Source: Streptomyces achromogenes
GTDB taxonomy: Bacteria > Actinomycetota > Actinomycetes > Streptomycetales > Streptomycetaceae
Assembly: GCF_030816715.1 (NCBI RefSeq)
Contig: NZ_JAUSYH010000001.1
Location: 3,038,001-3,102,000 of the forward strand
DNA length: 64,000 bases
Direction of reading: 5' to 3'
Shown here: positions 1-8,961 of the stretch, piece by piece
Position numbering within the stretch: position 1 is the first letter of the stretch
Layout of the letters: the number at the start of each line of letters is the position of its first letter
Notes under the pieces: generated by a model
Seen by the model: only the letters and a program-made list of their open reading frames with translations
The model's database searches: none
Told to the model about the DNA's origin: nothing
Program-made: the position numbers and the translations under genes

Positions 1-3
1 CGG

Positions 4-1293
4 TCACCAGCGGGGCACGGCGGGCGTCACCCAGCCCGGGTCGGCCACGCGCATCGCCGCCGCGTCGTCGCGGTCGCGCAGGGCGCCGTCGTCGTCGAGC
101 CAGCGCCGGTGGAGGAACGCGAGCCGGTCGCGGTCGAGTTCCACGCCGAGGCCGGGCGCGTCGGAGACCGCGACCTTGCCGTCGTCGAAGGTCAGCCGTT
201 CGGTGAGGACGTCCTCCGACTGCCAGGGGTAGTGGGAGTCGCAGGCGTGGTGGAGGTTCGCGACGGTGGACGCCACGTGGGTCATGGCGGCCAGCGAGAT
301 GCCCAGATGGGTGTTGGAGTGCATGGAGACGCCGACGCCGAACGTCCGGCAGATCGCGGCGAGTTGCTGGGTGTTGCGCAGTCCGCCCCAGTAGTGGTGG
401 TCGGAGAGGACGACCTGGACGGCGTCCCGGGCGAAGGCCTCCTTGATCTCGGCGAACGTCGTCACGCACATGTTGGTGGCGAGCGGCACGCCGGTCCGCG
501 CGGCGACCTCGGCCATCGCCGGGGTGCCGAGCGCGGGGTCCTCCAGGTACTCGAGGAGCCCGCCGATCTCCTCGGCCACCTTCAGCGAGGTCTCGACGGA
601 CCAGGCGCCGTTGGGGTCGAGGCGCAGCGGGTGCCCGGGGAAGGCCTCGGCCAGGGCGCGGACGGCGGCGATCTCCTCCTGCGGCGGGAAGACGCCGCCC
701 TTGAGCTTGAAGGAGGTGAAGCCGTACCGCTCGGTGAAGCGGCGGGCCTGCTCGACGACTCCCGCCGGGTCGACGGCGGCGCCCCAGTCGTCCTTCTCCG
801 CGGGCACGCCGTCGGGGTGGCCGGCCCATTTGTAGAAGAGGTAGGCGCTGTACTCCACGGCGTCGCGCACCTTGCCGCCGAGCAGGGCGTGCACGGGCAG
901 GCCGAGCGCCTTGCCGAGGGCGTCGAGGCAGGCCACCTCGAAGGCGGAGACGACGGACAGGCGCAGCTTGTCGGCGGTCTGGACGCCGCGCAGCCCGCCG
1001 ACGTCGACCTGCCCCAGGATCCGGGAGCCGTCCACGTCCACCTCGTCGGCGAGCGTGAACAGGCCGTTCAGATCGCCGGCTTGACGGCCGATCAGTTTCG
1101 CGGCGTACGGGCGGGCCAGTTCCAGGTACTTGGTGTCGCCGTACGTCTCGCCGACGCCGGTGGTCCCGTCGGCGGTGACGACCTCGACGATCAGCCGCGG
1201 GGTGTACGGCTGGTGCACGCCCTGGGTGTTGAGCAGGGGCGGGTCGGCGACCAGGATCGGGGTGAGGCGGACGTCGGTGATCGTGAGGTTCAC
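4..1293 (-). CDS. gudD: Glucarate dehydratase (enolase superfamily)
   Basis: A 429-residue protein that dehydrates D-glucarate to 5-dehydro-4-deoxy-D-glucarate in the cytoplasm. It has the enolase-superfamily layout: an N-terminal capping domain, then a barrel with FKLKGG carrying the KxK catalytic lysines, LDPNG and EDP metal ligands, TNMCV, and a late MHSNTHLG segment with the His base. These segments are typical of glucarate dehydratase rather than mandelate racemase. The GTG start at 1293 overlaps the stop of the upstream dehydratase by 4 bases (GTGA), so the two are translationally coupled. The gene ends close to the window edge but is complete. The product of this enzyme is the substrate of the neighbour. 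Confidence 0.93.
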   Translation of the reverse strand: MNLTITDVRLTPILVADPPLLNTQGVHQPYTPRLIVEVVTADGTTGVGETYGDTKYLELARPYAAKLIGRQAGDLNGLFTLADEVDVDGSRILGQVDVGGLRGVQTADKLRLSVVSAFEVACLDALGKALGLPVHALLGGKVRDAVEYSAYLFYKWAGHPDGVPAEKDDWGAAVDPAGVVEQARRFTERYGFTSFKLKGGVFPPQEEIAAVRALAEAFPGHPLRLDPNGAWSVETSLKVAEEIGGLLEYLEDPALGTPAMAEVAARTGVPLATNMCVTTFAEIKEAFARDAVQVVLSDHHYWGGLRNTQQLAAICRTFGVGVSMHSNTHLGISLAAMTHVASTVANLHHACDSHYPWQSEDVLTERLTFDDGKVAVSDAPGLGVELDRDRLAFLHRRWLDDDGALRDRDDAAAMRVADPGWVTPAVPRW

Positions 1294-2237
1294 AGAGCGG
1301 CTCCCACGAGGTCGAGGCCGGCGGTCAGGAGGGCCCGGAGCGCGTCGAGGTCGGCGGGCGAGGGGTCGGTGAGCGGGGCGCGGACCGGGCCGACGCGGCT
1401 GCCGCGCAGCCGGGCGGCGGCCTTCACCAGCGACACGGCGTATCCGGGCACCCGGTCGCGCAGTTCGACGAGCGGGACGTAGAAGTCGCGCAGCAGCCGG
1501 TCCGTCGTCTTGTCGTCCCGGTCGCGCACGGCCGCGAAGAAGGCGTTCGCGATCTCCGGGGCGAAGGCGTGGACGGCGGAGGAGTAGGCGGGGACGCCGA
1601 CGGCGGCGTAGGCACGGGCCTGGATCTCGGCGGTGGCCGCGCCGTTGAAGAAGAGGAAGTCGTCGGGGGCGGCGAGAGTGAGCCGCTGGAGGCGGTCGAG
1701 GTCGCTGTGGCCGTCCTTGAGGCCGACGACGGTCGGGAGGGCGGCGAGGCGTCTCAGGGAGGCGACGGTGAACGCGACCTGGCCGCGCTGGTAGGCGATG
1801 AGGGGCAGCGGGGTGCGGGCGGCGATCTGCTCCAGCTGGGCGACGAGGCCGTCCTGCGGGGCGGCGACGAGGTAGTGCGGGAGGACGAGGAGGGCGTCGG
1901 CGCCGGCCTCCTCGGCGATGCGCGCGAAGCGGACGGCCTGGGCCCAGCCGTAGCCGGTGCCGGCGACGACGGGCACCCGGCCGGCCGCCTCCTCGACGGC
2001 GATCGTCACCACCTGCCGGTACTCGTCCTCGTCGAGGGAGAAGAACTCGCCGGTGCCGCAGGCCGGGAAGAGCGCGCCGGGGTCGGCGGCGAGCCGGTCG
2101 GCGACGTGCGAACGGAAACCGTCCGGGTCGAGGGAACCGTCGTCGTGGAAGCTCGTGAGCGGGAACGACAGCACTCCCCGCGCCATGCCGTCCCGCAGTC
2201 GCCGGACCGTGTCGTGGCCGGGGTTCACCGTCACCAT
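1290..2237 (-). CDS. kdgD: 5-dehydro-4-deoxyglucarate dehydratase (DHDPS family)
   Basis: A 315-residue class I aldolase-fold enzyme of the dihydrodipicolinate synthase/N-acetylneuraminate lyase family. It decarboxylates and dehydrates 5-dehydro-4-deoxyglucarate to 2-oxoglutarate semialdehyde. Visible features are the GTGEFFSL loop near residue 60, a Tyr in PLIAYQRG, and the Schiff-base Lys in VVGLKDGH. Assignment to the glucarate branch, rather than to lysine synthesis, rests on the GTGEFF motif and coupling to glucarate dehydratase. It is the first gene of a leftward two-gene operon facing an IclR regulator. The ATG at 2237 is followed at once by GTG at 2234, so the exact start may be one codon later. 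The 2-oxoglutarate semialdehyde dehydrogenase that would finish the pathway is not in the window. Confidence 0.92.
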   Translation of the reverse strand: MVTVNPGHDTVRRLRDGMARGVLSFPLTSFHDDGSLDPDGFRSHVADRLAADPGALFPACGTGEFFSLDEDEYRQVVTIAVEEAAGRVPVVAGTGYGWAQAVRFARIAEEAGADALLVLPHYLVAAPQDGLVAQLEQIAARTPLPLIAYQRGQVAFTVASLRRLAALPTVVGLKDGHSDLDRLQRLTLAAPDDFLFFNGAATAEIQARAYAAVGVPAYSSAVHAFAPEIANAFFAAVRDRDDKTTDRLLRDFYVPLVELRDRVPGYAVSLVKAAARLRGSRVGPVRAPLTDPSPADLDALRALLTAGLDLVGAAL

Positions 2238-2342
2238 CTCCCTGCCATCTCCCTATGTAGACGTCATCCATGTATGCAGATGGAGGGTAGATACACGAAC
2301 GCCGGGCGTCAATGGAGCGGGGCCCGCGCTTAGGATCGGCTC
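2238..2342. promoter_or_regulatory. Divergent promoter/operator between kdgD and the IclR gene
   Basis: A 105-base gap between divergent starts, locally much more A+T-rich than its surroundings. It contains ATGTA at 2255-2259 and again at 2270-2274, with the palindrome GACGTC between them, and CATCC/AGATGG flanks. IclR regulators usually bind such short partial palindromes in the shared promoter. The repeats are seen directly; their role as the operator is inferred. Confidence 0.5.
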
Positions 2343-3125
2343 ATGTCGGAGACAGGGGGCGTCCGGGAGGTGAAGTCCGCGGCGCGCACGGTCGAGCTGC
2401 TGGAACTGCTCGCGGCGCGCGGCGACCGGCCCGCGCGGCTGCAGGAGCTCGCGGACGAGCTGGGCGTGCCGCGCAGCTCGATGTACGCGCTGCTGCAGAC
2501 CCTGATCAGCCGCGGCTGGGTGCGCACCGACGTCACCGGGTCCCTGTACGGAATCGGCATCCACGCCCTGCTGACGGGCACGAGCTACCTCGACTCCGAC
2601 CCGCGGGTGCGGCTGGTGCGCCCCTATCTCGACGAGGCCTCCGAGGCGCTGGGCGAGACGATCCACCTGGGGCGGCTGGACGGCCGGGGGGTCGCCTATC
2701 TGGCCACGCGCGAGTCGCACGAATACCTGCGCACGATCAGCCGGGTCGGCCGACGGCTCCCCGCGCACGTCGGCGCGCTCGGCAAGGCGCTGCTGGCCCA
2801 GCGGCCCGACGAGGAGCTGCCCGAGGGGCCCTACGAGGCGCTCACCCCGCACTCGCACACCAGCAGGCGGTCACTGCTGGCGGACCTCGCGCGGACCCGG
2901 GCGCGCGGTCACTCCGTGGACCGCGAGGAGAGCGTCCTCGGCATCGTCGGCTTCGGCTTCGCCCTGCGCTACGACGCTCCCGCGCAGGACGCGATCAGCT
3001 GCTCGGTGCCGGTGGCCCGGCTGACGCCGGAGCACGAGGAGCGGATCGTGACGGTGATGCGGGAGATCAGGGCGAAGATCGAGGCGACCGCGCCGGGCTC
3101 CGCGGGCGCGGCCGACTGGCGTTGA
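2343..3125 (+). CDS. IclR-family transcriptional regulator
   Basis: A 260-residue IclR-type regulator. Residues 1-70 form the winged helix-turn-helix (KSAARTVELLELLA, then LADELGVPRSSMYALLQTL as recognition region), and the rest is the IclR effector domain with HVGALGKALLA and the typical SVDREESVLGIVGFGFAL segment. It is transcribed away from kdgD-gudD with a 105-base gap, so the most likely job is substrate-responsive repression of glucarate catabolism and of itself. The ligand cannot be read from sequence; glucarate or its dehydration product would be natural. The ATG at 2343 is well placed relative to the conserved domain. Downstream lies a 21-base tandem repeat. Confidence 0.9.
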   Translation: MSETGGVREVKSAARTVELLELLAARGDRPARLQELADELGVPRSSMYALLQTLISRGWVRTDVTGSLYGIGIHALLTGTSYLDSDPRVRLVRPYLDEASEALGETIHLGRLDGRGVAYLATRESHEYLRTISRVGRRLPAHVGALGKALLAQRPDEELPEGPYEALTPHSHTSRRSLLADLARTRARGHSVDREESVLGIVGFGFALRYDAPAQDAISCSVPVARLTPEHEERIVTVMREIRAKIEATAPGSAGAADWR

Positions 3126-3171
3126 CGCACGGACGACGCCGTGGCCGGCCGGCCGGCGTCAGCGCACGGAG

Positions 3172-3276
3172 GACGCCGGATCCGGAACGGATGACGCCCG
3201 ACCCGGAACGGCGGACGCCGGATCCGGAACGGCGGACGCCCGACCCGGAAGGGCGGACGCCGGATCCGGAACGGCG
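3172..3276. repeat. 21-base tandem repeat, five units
   Basis: Five consecutive 21-base units (3172, 3193, 3214, 3235, 3256) alternate between two versions, GACGCCGGATCCGGAACG and GACGCCCGACCCGGAACG, so the higher-order period is 42. A decayed sixth unit runs to about 3290 and touches the stop codon of the leftward adenosine deaminase gene (3286-3288). The unit length is a multiple of three, so it stays open in several frames, but I see no reason to call it coding. Confidence 0.9.
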
Positions 3277-3285
3277 GAGGCCGGG

Positions 3286-4275
3286 TCAGAAGACGTAGGC
3301 GTCCACCTCGGCCAGGTAGCGCGCCCGCCGCTCCTCGTCGTCCTCCAGGAACGAGGCGACGAAGGAGTTGCGGGCCAGCTCCCGCAGCCGCTCCTCGTCC
3401 AGGCCCAGGGCGGTGCGCACGGCGTCGAAGTTGTCGCCGGCGTAGCCGCCGAAGTAGGCGGGGTCGTCGGAGTTGACCGTGCACAGGAGCCCCGCGTCGA
3501 GCATGGCCGGCAGCGGGTGCTCCGCCAGCACGTCGACGGTCCGCAGCCGTACGTTGGACAACGGGCACAGCGTCAGCGGGATCCGCTCCCGCACCAGCCG
3601 CTCCACCAGCGCCGGGTCCTCCATGCAGCGCAGCCCGTGGTCGACGCGCTCGACGCCGAGGACGTCGAGGGCCTGCGTGATGTACTCCGGCGGGCCCTCC
3701 TCACCGGCGTGCGCCACCCGCCGCAGCCCGAGCGCGGCGGCGGCCTCGTAGACCTCGCGGAACTTCACCGGCGGGTGCCCGACCTCGGCGGAGTCCAGTC
3801 CCACGCCGGTGATCCGGTCGAGGTGGGGCTTGGCCGCGTCCAGCGTCTCGAGGGCCGACTCGGCGGACTCGTCGCGCAGGAAGCACAGGATCAGCCGGGT
3901 GGAGACGCCGTGCCGGGCCTCGCTGCGGCCCAGCGCCCGCCACAGCCCCTCCACCACCGTGCCCATGTCGACCCCGCGGGCGAGGTGCGCCTGCGGGTCG
4001 AAGAAGATCTCCGCGTGCCGCACGCCCTGCGCGGCCGCCCGGGCGAGATAGGCCTCGGCCAGGTCCTCGAAGTCCCGCTCGGTGCGCAGGACCGTCATGA
4101 GCTCGTAGTACAGGTTCAGGAAGGACTGCAGGTCCTCGAACCGGTACGCCTCGCGGAGCTCGTCGGTGTCGGCGTAGGGCAGCGCGACCCCGTTGCGGGC
4201 GGCCAGCGCGAACGCCAGCTCCGGCTCCAGGGTTCCTTCGATGTGCAGGTGCAGTTCGGCTTTGGGGAGGGGCAT
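3286..4275 (-). CDS. Adenosine deaminase family protein
   Basis: About 329 residues of the amidohydrolase adenosine/adenine deaminase family, converting adenosine (or adenine) to inosine (or hypoxanthine) with Zn. Visible are the metal-binding HLHIEG near the N-terminus, HAGEEG in the middle, VDHGLR, and the NSDDP strand with the metal/catalytic Asp. The ATG at 4275 directly precedes the conserved LPKAELHLHIEG. A GTG at 4299, in frame and overlapping the stop of the RNase Z-like gene by 4 bases, is an equally plausible coupled start that would add eight residues; neither has a convincing ribosome binding site. It is the last gene of an HIT/RNase Z/deaminase leftward run. Adenosine versus adenine specificity is not decided here. 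Confidence 0.9.
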   Translation of the reverse strand: MPLPKAELHLHIEGTLEPELAFALAARNGVALPYADTDELREAYRFEDLQSFLNLYYELMTVLRTERDFEDLAEAYLARAAAQGVRHAEIFFDPQAHLARGVDMGTVVEGLWRALGRSEARHGVSTRLILCFLRDESAESALETLDAAKPHLDRITGVGLDSAEVGHPPVKFREVYEAAAALGLRRVAHAGEEGPPEYITQALDVLGVERVDHGLRCMEDPALVERLVRERIPLTLCPLSNVRLRTVDVLAEHPLPAMLDAGLLCTVNSDDPAYFGGYAGDNFDAVRTALGLDEERLRELARNSFVASFLEDDEERRARYLAEVDAYVF

Positions 4276-4295
4276 CAAAGCATCGTACGGCTGCT

Positions 4296-5201
4296 TCACC
4301 GCCGTTTCGGAACCGGGATCCGCAGAAGGTCGTGGGCGACGGTCAGCTCGCCGTCGAACCCGGCGGCCCGCGCCTGCCGCTCGAACTCCTGCGGCTCGGA
4401 GTAGCGCTGGCTGAAGTGGGTGAGGACCAGGTGCCGCACCCCGGCGTCCCGGGCGACCCGGGCGGCCTGACCGGCGGTCAGATGACCGTGGTCCACGGCG
4501 AGCCGCTCGTCCTCGTCGAGGAAGGTCGACTCGATGACGAGCAGGTCGGCGCCCTCGGCGAGCGCGTGCACGCCCTCGCACAGCCGGGTGTCCATGACGA
4601 ACGCGAACCGCTGCCCGCGGCGGACCTCGCTGACGTCGCCGAGCGAGACCCCGCCGATGGCCCCCTCCCGCTGGATCCGGCCGACGTCGGGCCCGCCGAT
4701 GCCGTGCGCGGCGAGCCGTTCGGGCAGCATGCGGCGGCCGTCGGGTTCGACGAGGCGGTAGCCGTAGGACTCCACCGGGTGCGAGAGCCTGGCGGTCTCC
4801 AGCCGGTAGGAGGCGGCGGTGGCGAGCGGCCCGTCCGCGTCGACCGGCGCCTCGGTGATGCCGACCGTCTCGCGATAGGCGGTGGAGTAGCGCAGCCGCT
4901 CGAAGAACCGCTGCCCGGAGCGCGGGTAGTGGGCGGTGACCGGATGCGGCACCTGGTCCAGGTTGATGCGCTGGATGACGCCCGCCAGGCCCAGGGAGTG
5001 GTCTCCGTGGAAGTGGGTGACGCAGATCCGGTGGATGTCGTGCGCGGCGACCCCGGCGCGCAGCATCTGGCGCTGGGTGCCCTCGCCCGGGTCGAAGAGG
5101 AGGCCCTCGCCGTCCCAGCGCAGGAGGTAGCCGTTGTGGTTGCGGTGCCGGGTGGGCACCTGGCTGGCGGTGCCGAGAACCACCAGTTCGCGTACGGACA
5201 C
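4296..5201 (-). CDS. rnz: Ribonuclease Z (metallo-beta-lactamase fold)
   Basis: A 301-residue metallo-beta-lactamase fold protein of the RNase Z family, which trims the 3' end of tRNA precursors. It has the N-terminal [14 protein letters not shown] strand and loop, the zinc motif [11 protein letters not shown] (HxHxDH), the later FVMDTR metal Asp, the ESTF segment and the terminal LTHFSQRY with the last His. Length is normal for bacterial RNase Z. The start is GTG, 6 bases after the HIT-protein stop, and the stop overlaps the possible GTG start of the deaminase. The operon context is not informative beyond nucleotide metabolism. Identification is at family level. Confidence 0.88.
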   Translation of the reverse strand: MSVRELVVLGTASQVPTRHRNHNGYLLRWDGEGLLFDPGEGTQRQMLRAGVAAHDIHRICVTHFHGDHSLGLAGVIQRINLDQVPHPVTAHYPRSGQRFFERLRYSTAYRETVGITEAPVDADGPLATAASYRLETARLSHPVESYGYRLVEPDGRRMLPERLAAHGIGGPDVGRIQREGAIGGVSLGDVSEVRRGQRFAFVMDTRLCEGVHALAEGADLLVIESTFLDEDERLAVDHGHLTAGQAARVARDAGVRHLVLTHFSQRYSEPQEFERQARAAGFDGELTVAHDLLRIPVPKRR

Positions 5202-5207
5202 GGCGGC

Positions 5208-5561
5208 CTACCCGGGGGGCCAGTGCAGACCGCGGCCGCCCAGGACGTGCGCGTGCACGTGGAACACGGTCTGGCCGGCGCCCGCGCCGGTGTTGAAGAC
5301 GACGCGGTAGCTGTCCAGCTTGTCCTCGTCGGCCACGGCCTGGGCCTCGCGCAGCAGGTCGGCGGTGAGGGCCGGGTCGGCGGAGGCGAGGGCGGCGGCG
5401 CTCTCGTGGTGCGCTTTCGGGATCACCAGGACGTGGGTGGGCGCCTGGGGGTTGATGTCCCGGAAGGCGACGGTCGTCTCGGTCTCCCGCACGATCGTCG
5501 CCGGAATGGTCCCCGCGACGATCTTGCAGAACAGACAGTCGTCCCGCGCTTCCCCTGTCAT
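5208..5561 (-). CDS. HIT-family nucleotide hydrolase/transferase
   Basis: A 117-residue histidine triad protein. It begins with a CxxC zinc-like pair (DCLFCKI), has FRDINPQAPTHVLVIPK typical of the HINT branch, and ends with the triad HVHAHVLGG whose middle His is the nucleophile in this family. Such proteins hydrolyse AMP or GMP phosphoramidates; the physiological substrate is unknown. It heads a leftward run with the RNase Z-like gene 6 bases downstream. The ATG at 5561 fits the family length. Confidence 0.92.
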   Translation of the reverse strand: MTGEARDDCLFCKIVAGTIPATIVRETETTVAFRDINPQAPTHVLVIPKAHHESAAALASADPALTADLLREAQAVADEDKLDSYRVVFNTGAGAGQTVFHVHAHVLGGRGLHWPPG

Positions 5562-5657
5562 GCGGTTTCCTCCTCGGACGGTGATCAGTACGGGGCATGG
5601 TAGCGGGGGGACCGCGTCGCCCCGGCCCGTCCGGGCGCTCGGCCGCGGGCCGCGGCT

Positions 5658-5738
5658 CCGGTCGGGGCCGGACGGGCGGCGATCCCGGTCAGGGCAGGAC
5701 CGGCGGCAGTCCCGGTCAGGGCAGAACGGGCGGTGTCT
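5658..5738. repeat. 27-base tandem repeat across the protease stop codon
   Basis: Three 27-base units start at 5658, 5685 and 5712, each beginning CCGGTC and containing GGGC-GGAC-GGGCGGC variants. The third unit includes the stop codon (5716-5718) and the last codons of the leftward tricorn-type gene, so the repeat encodes the protein's Pro-rich end and continues past it. Divergence between units is only a few bases. Confidence 0.85.
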
Positions 5739-8700
5739 TCGCCGGCGTGGACTCCAGCGAGGCCAGTGCCGACGACACCGCCGCGTCGAGCTGGACGTCG
5801 CGGGCGGCCGCGTAGTCCTGCGGGGCGCACACCACCTCGACGTCGGGGTCGACGCCGTGGTTCTCCACGTCCCACCCGTAACCCTCCAGCCAGATGGCGT
5901 ACTTGGGCTGCGTGACGAGCGTCCCGTCGACCAGCCGGTAGCGGCTGTCGATCCCGATCGTCCCGCCCCAGGTGCGGGTCCCGATCACCGGCCCGATGCC
6001 GAGCGCCTTGATCGCCGCGTTGACGATGTCCCCGTCCGACCCGGAGAACTCGTTGGCGACGGCGACCACCGGTCCCCGCGGCGCGTCCTCGGGATAGCTG
6101 TAGGCCCGCATCCCGCGCGGCAGGTCCCAGCCGACGATGCGCCGGGCGAGCTTCTCGACGACCAGCTGGGAGGTGTGCCCGCCCCGGTTCTCCCGGACGT
6201 CCACGATCAGCCCCTCCCGGGCGACCTCGATCCGCAGGTCACGGTGGATCTGCGCCCAGCCGGGCGCCTGCATGTCGGGCACGTGCAGGTAGCCCAGCCG
6301 GCCGCCGGAGGCCTCGTGCACGTACGCCCGCCGGTCCGCGACCCACGCGTGGTAGCGCAGCGCCTCCTCGTCGGCGACGGGAACGACGACGGCGTGCCGC
6401 GGCTCGCCCCCGCCGGACGGTGAGATGGTCAGCTCGACGACCTTGCCGGCCGTCCCGATCAGCAGCGGCCCGGGCCCGGTGACCGGGTCCACCGGCTGCC
6501 CGCCGACGGCGACGATCGCGTCCCCGGCCCGCACCGCGACGCCGGGCGCGGCGAGCGGGGAACGGGCGTCGGGGTCGGACGTCTCCGAGGGCAGCACCCG
6601 GTCGATGCGCCAACTGCCGTCCGCGTGAAGGGAGATGTCCGCGCCGAGCAGGCCCTGCCGGGCGCCGCCGCCGCGGCCGCCGCGCGGTGAGACATAGGCG
6701 TGCGAGGTGCCTAGCTCGCCGTGCACCTCCCACAGCAGGTCGACGAGGTCGTCGTGGGTCGCGACCCGCTCCAGCACGGGCCGGTAGCGGTCGAGTACGC
6801 CGTCCCAGTCGACGCCGCCGAGGTCGGGCCGCCAGAAGTTGTCCCGCATGATCCGGCCGGTCTCGTCGTACATCTGCCGCCACTCCGCGGACGGGTCCAC
6901 GACACGGCGGATCCGGCCGAGGTCGACGGTGACGTTGCTGTCGCTGTCCTCGTCGCCGGAGGCGCGCCGGTCGCTGGGGACGACCTTGAGCTTGCCGTCG
7001 GTCCACAGCAGCAGCCGCTTGCCGTCGCCGCTGACCTCGAAGCGGTCGGCATCCGTCGCGAGGTGCTCGATGCGCAGGTGGGCGAGGTCGTAGCGCTCCA
7101 GCTCGGTGTCCGGGCCGGGGTCGTCCGGGGTGGCGCGGGAGGCCCCGAGGACGCCGTGCACGGGATGCCGCAGCCACAGCACGCCGTCCTTCGCCGCGGC
7201 GAGCCCGGAGTAGCGGCCGGCCTCGACCGGGAAGGGCACTATCCGGTCGGCGAGGCCCTCGAGGTCGATGCGGGTGGTGGGGGTGCCCTCGCTGTCGGGC
7301 GTCTCCTCCTTGTCGGGAGCCTCGAACGGCTTGCCGTGCCGCTGCGGTCCGAACGGCGAGGGGGTGGTCGCCGCGAGCGTGATGAGGTGCGGGCGGGCGC
7401 CGGCCACGAAGGAGAGGTCGAAGACGTGCTCGTCGTAGACCGGGTCGAAGGCGCGCGTGGACAGGAACGCGAGGTGCTTGCCGTCGAGGGTGAAGGCGGG
7501 CGCGTAGTCGCGGAAGCGCAGCGGGGTCGCCTCGGTGACCGACAGGTCGGTGACGTTGGCGAGCTTGAGCTGGCTGAGCGGGCGCGGACCGGGGTGCGAC
7601 CAGGCCAGCCAGGCCGAGTCCGGTGAGAAGACCAGGTCGGACACGTCGCCGTCGGGGCTGCTGTCGACCTCGCGGACCTCTCCGGTCTCCCGCTCGACGA
7701 GCAGCAGCCGTCCGTCGTGCGCGGCGACCGCGGCCCGGCTGCCGTCGGGCGCCATGGCGAGCTCGAGGACCCGGCCGAGCCGTCCGGCGGCGAGCCGGCG
7801 CGGGGTGGCGCCTGGGGCCGGTCCGGTCGCCGGGGCGAACTCCAGCGCGTCCTCGCCCTCGGCGTCGGTCACCCACACCGCCCACTCCTCCCCCTCCGTG
7901 CGGAAGGTGCGCGGCAGCCGGGCCCGCACGCCGGGTTCGGCGGCGAGCGCCCGGGCGGGCCCGGAACGGTGGGTGACCCAGTGGACGGCTCCGCGCACCT
8001 CGACGACGCTGCCGCGCGCGGTGTGGTCGGGCGCGGCCCCGCCCAGCCACCGGGAGGCGGCGACCGGGTAGGGACGGCGGTCGGCGCGCTGGCCGCCGAG
8101 CCGGACGTCGAGGCGGCGCGGTTCGGCGCCGTCGAGGTCGTCGAGCAGCCACAGCTCGCCCGCGGACATGTACACGATCCGGGTGCCGTCGCCGGCGGCC
8201 TGGCGTGCGTAGAAGCTGTCGAGGGGCGTGTGCCGGCGCAGGTCGGAGCCGTCGGCGAGGGAGGAGTACAGGGCGCCCGTGCCCTCGTGGTCGGAGAGGA
8301 ACGCGATACGGTCCCCGGCCCACACCGGGCACTCGATGTTGCCGTCCAGCTCCTCGTGCAGCCGGACGAACTCCCCGTCGCCTTCCCGGTCGATCCACAG
8401 CTTGCCCGCGGTGCCGCCCCGGTAGCGCTTCCAGTGGGCGGCCTCGCGGCCCATCGGCGCGGACAGCAGCACGGTGTGCGGGCCGTGGGCGACCGTGCCG
8501 ACCGGCCCGTACGGCAGGGTCGTCGCCGGTCCGCCGTCGACGGGGACGGCGCGGGCCCAGCTACGGCGCAAAGTCGCCTGGTCGTAGGTGCTGACGGCGA
8601 GGACCCGGCCGTCCGGGGTCCAGCCGCGCACCCGGGTCTGCGCGTTGCCCCAGTACGTCAGCCGGGTCGAGGGCCCGCCGTCGACGGGGGCGATGTGCAC

Positions 8701-8916
8701 CTCGGGCGCGCCGTCACGGGTGGACGTCCAGGCGACGGTGGCGCCGTCGGGCGAGATGCGCGGCGAGGAGACCGGCATGTTGTCGGAGCTGACCCGCCAG
8801 GCGCGGCCGCCGTCGAGGGGCGCGAGCCACACGTCGTCCTCGGCGACGAAGGCCGCCAATTCGCCGTGCAGGTGCGGGAATCTGAGATAGGCGGCAGGCG
8901 TCGCGAACTGGGTCAC
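5716..8916 (-). CDS. Tricorn-type S41 protease
   Basis: A 1066-residue cytoplasmic protease resembling archaeal tricorn. Residues 1 to about 650 form WD-like beta-propeller repeats (for example ISPDGATVAWTSTRDG and MAPDGSRAAVAAHDG). These are followed by a tricorn C1 helical domain, a PDZ-like stretch (GVAVRAGDAIVAVGGQPV) and the S41 catalytic core. The likely active-site residues are the His of GTSHAYV near residue 738 and the Ser of EFSGSDGD near residue 955, with a conserved Glu toward the end. Tricorn enzymes degrade peptides released by the proteasome, which Streptomyces possesses. No signal peptide is visible; the GTG start leads directly into the first propeller strand. The final seven codons lie in a 27-base tandem repeat. 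Confidence 0.9.
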   Translation of the reverse strand: MTQFATPAAYLRFPHLHGELAAFVAEDDVWLAPLDGGRAWRVSSDNMPVSSPRISPDGATVAWTSTRDGAPEVHIAPVDGGPSTRLTYWGNAQTRVRGWTPDGRVLAVSTYDQATLRRSWARAVPVDGGPATTLPYGPVGTVAHGPHTVLLSAPMGREAAHWKRYRGGTAGKLWIDREGDGEFVRLHEELDGNIECPVWAGDRIAFLSDHEGTGALYSSLADGSDLRRHTPLDSFYARQAAGDGTRIVYMSAGELWLLDDLDGAEPRRLDVRLGGQRADRRPYPVAASRWLGGAAPDHTARGSVVEVRGAVHWVTHRSGPARALAAEPGVRARLPRTFRTEGEEWAVWVTDAEGEDALEFAPATGPAPGATPRRLAAGRLGRVLELAMAPDGSRAAVAAHDGRLLLVERETGEVREVDSSPDGDVSDLVFSPDSAWLAWSHPGPRPLSQLKLANVTDLSVTEATPLRFRDYAPAFTLDGKHLAFLSTRAFDPVYDEHVFDLSFVAGARPHLITLAATTPSPFGPQRHGKPFEAPDKEETPDSEGTPTTRIDLEGLADRIVPFPVEAGRYSGLAAAKDGVLWLRHPVHGVLGASRATPDDPGPDTELERYDLAHLRIEHLATDADRFEVSGDGKRLLLWTDGKLKVVPSDRRASGDEDSDSNVTVDLGRIRRVVDPSAEWRQMYDETGRIMRDNFWRPDLGGVDWDGVLDRYRPVLERVATHDDLVDLLWEVHGELGTSHAYVSPRGGRGGGARQGLLGADISLHADGSWRIDRVLPSETSDPDARSPLAAPGVAVRAGDAIVAVGGQPVDPVTGPGPLLIGTAGKVVELTISPSGGGEPRHAVVVPVADEEALRYHAWVADRRAYVHEASGGRLGYLHVPDMQAPGWAQIHRDLRIEVAREGLIVDVRENRGGHTSQLVVEKLARRIVGWDLPRGMRAYSYPEDAPRGPVVAVANEFSGSDGDIVNAAIKALGIGPVIGTRTWGGTIGIDSRYRLVDGTLVTQPKYAIWLEGYGWDVENHGVDPDVEVVCAPQDYAAARDVQLDAAVSSALASLESTPAKTPPVLP

Positions 8917-8961
8917 CGGATCACTGTATGCATCGCCGGGCCCGCTGGTCAGGGGTTTCCG

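Noticed and set aside
109..1482. Long open frame on the plus strand opposite gudD and kdgD
   Set aside because: High third-position GC opens antisense frames. The protein is low-complexity Val/Gly/Asp/Arg without domains and lies entirely opposite clear enzymes.
2312..3298. Open frame overlapping the IclR gene in another frame and running through the 21-base repeat (RTPDPER repeats)
   Set aside because: Arg/Ala/Gly-rich shadow sequence. The heptapeptide repeats only reflect the 21-base DNA repeat staying in frame.
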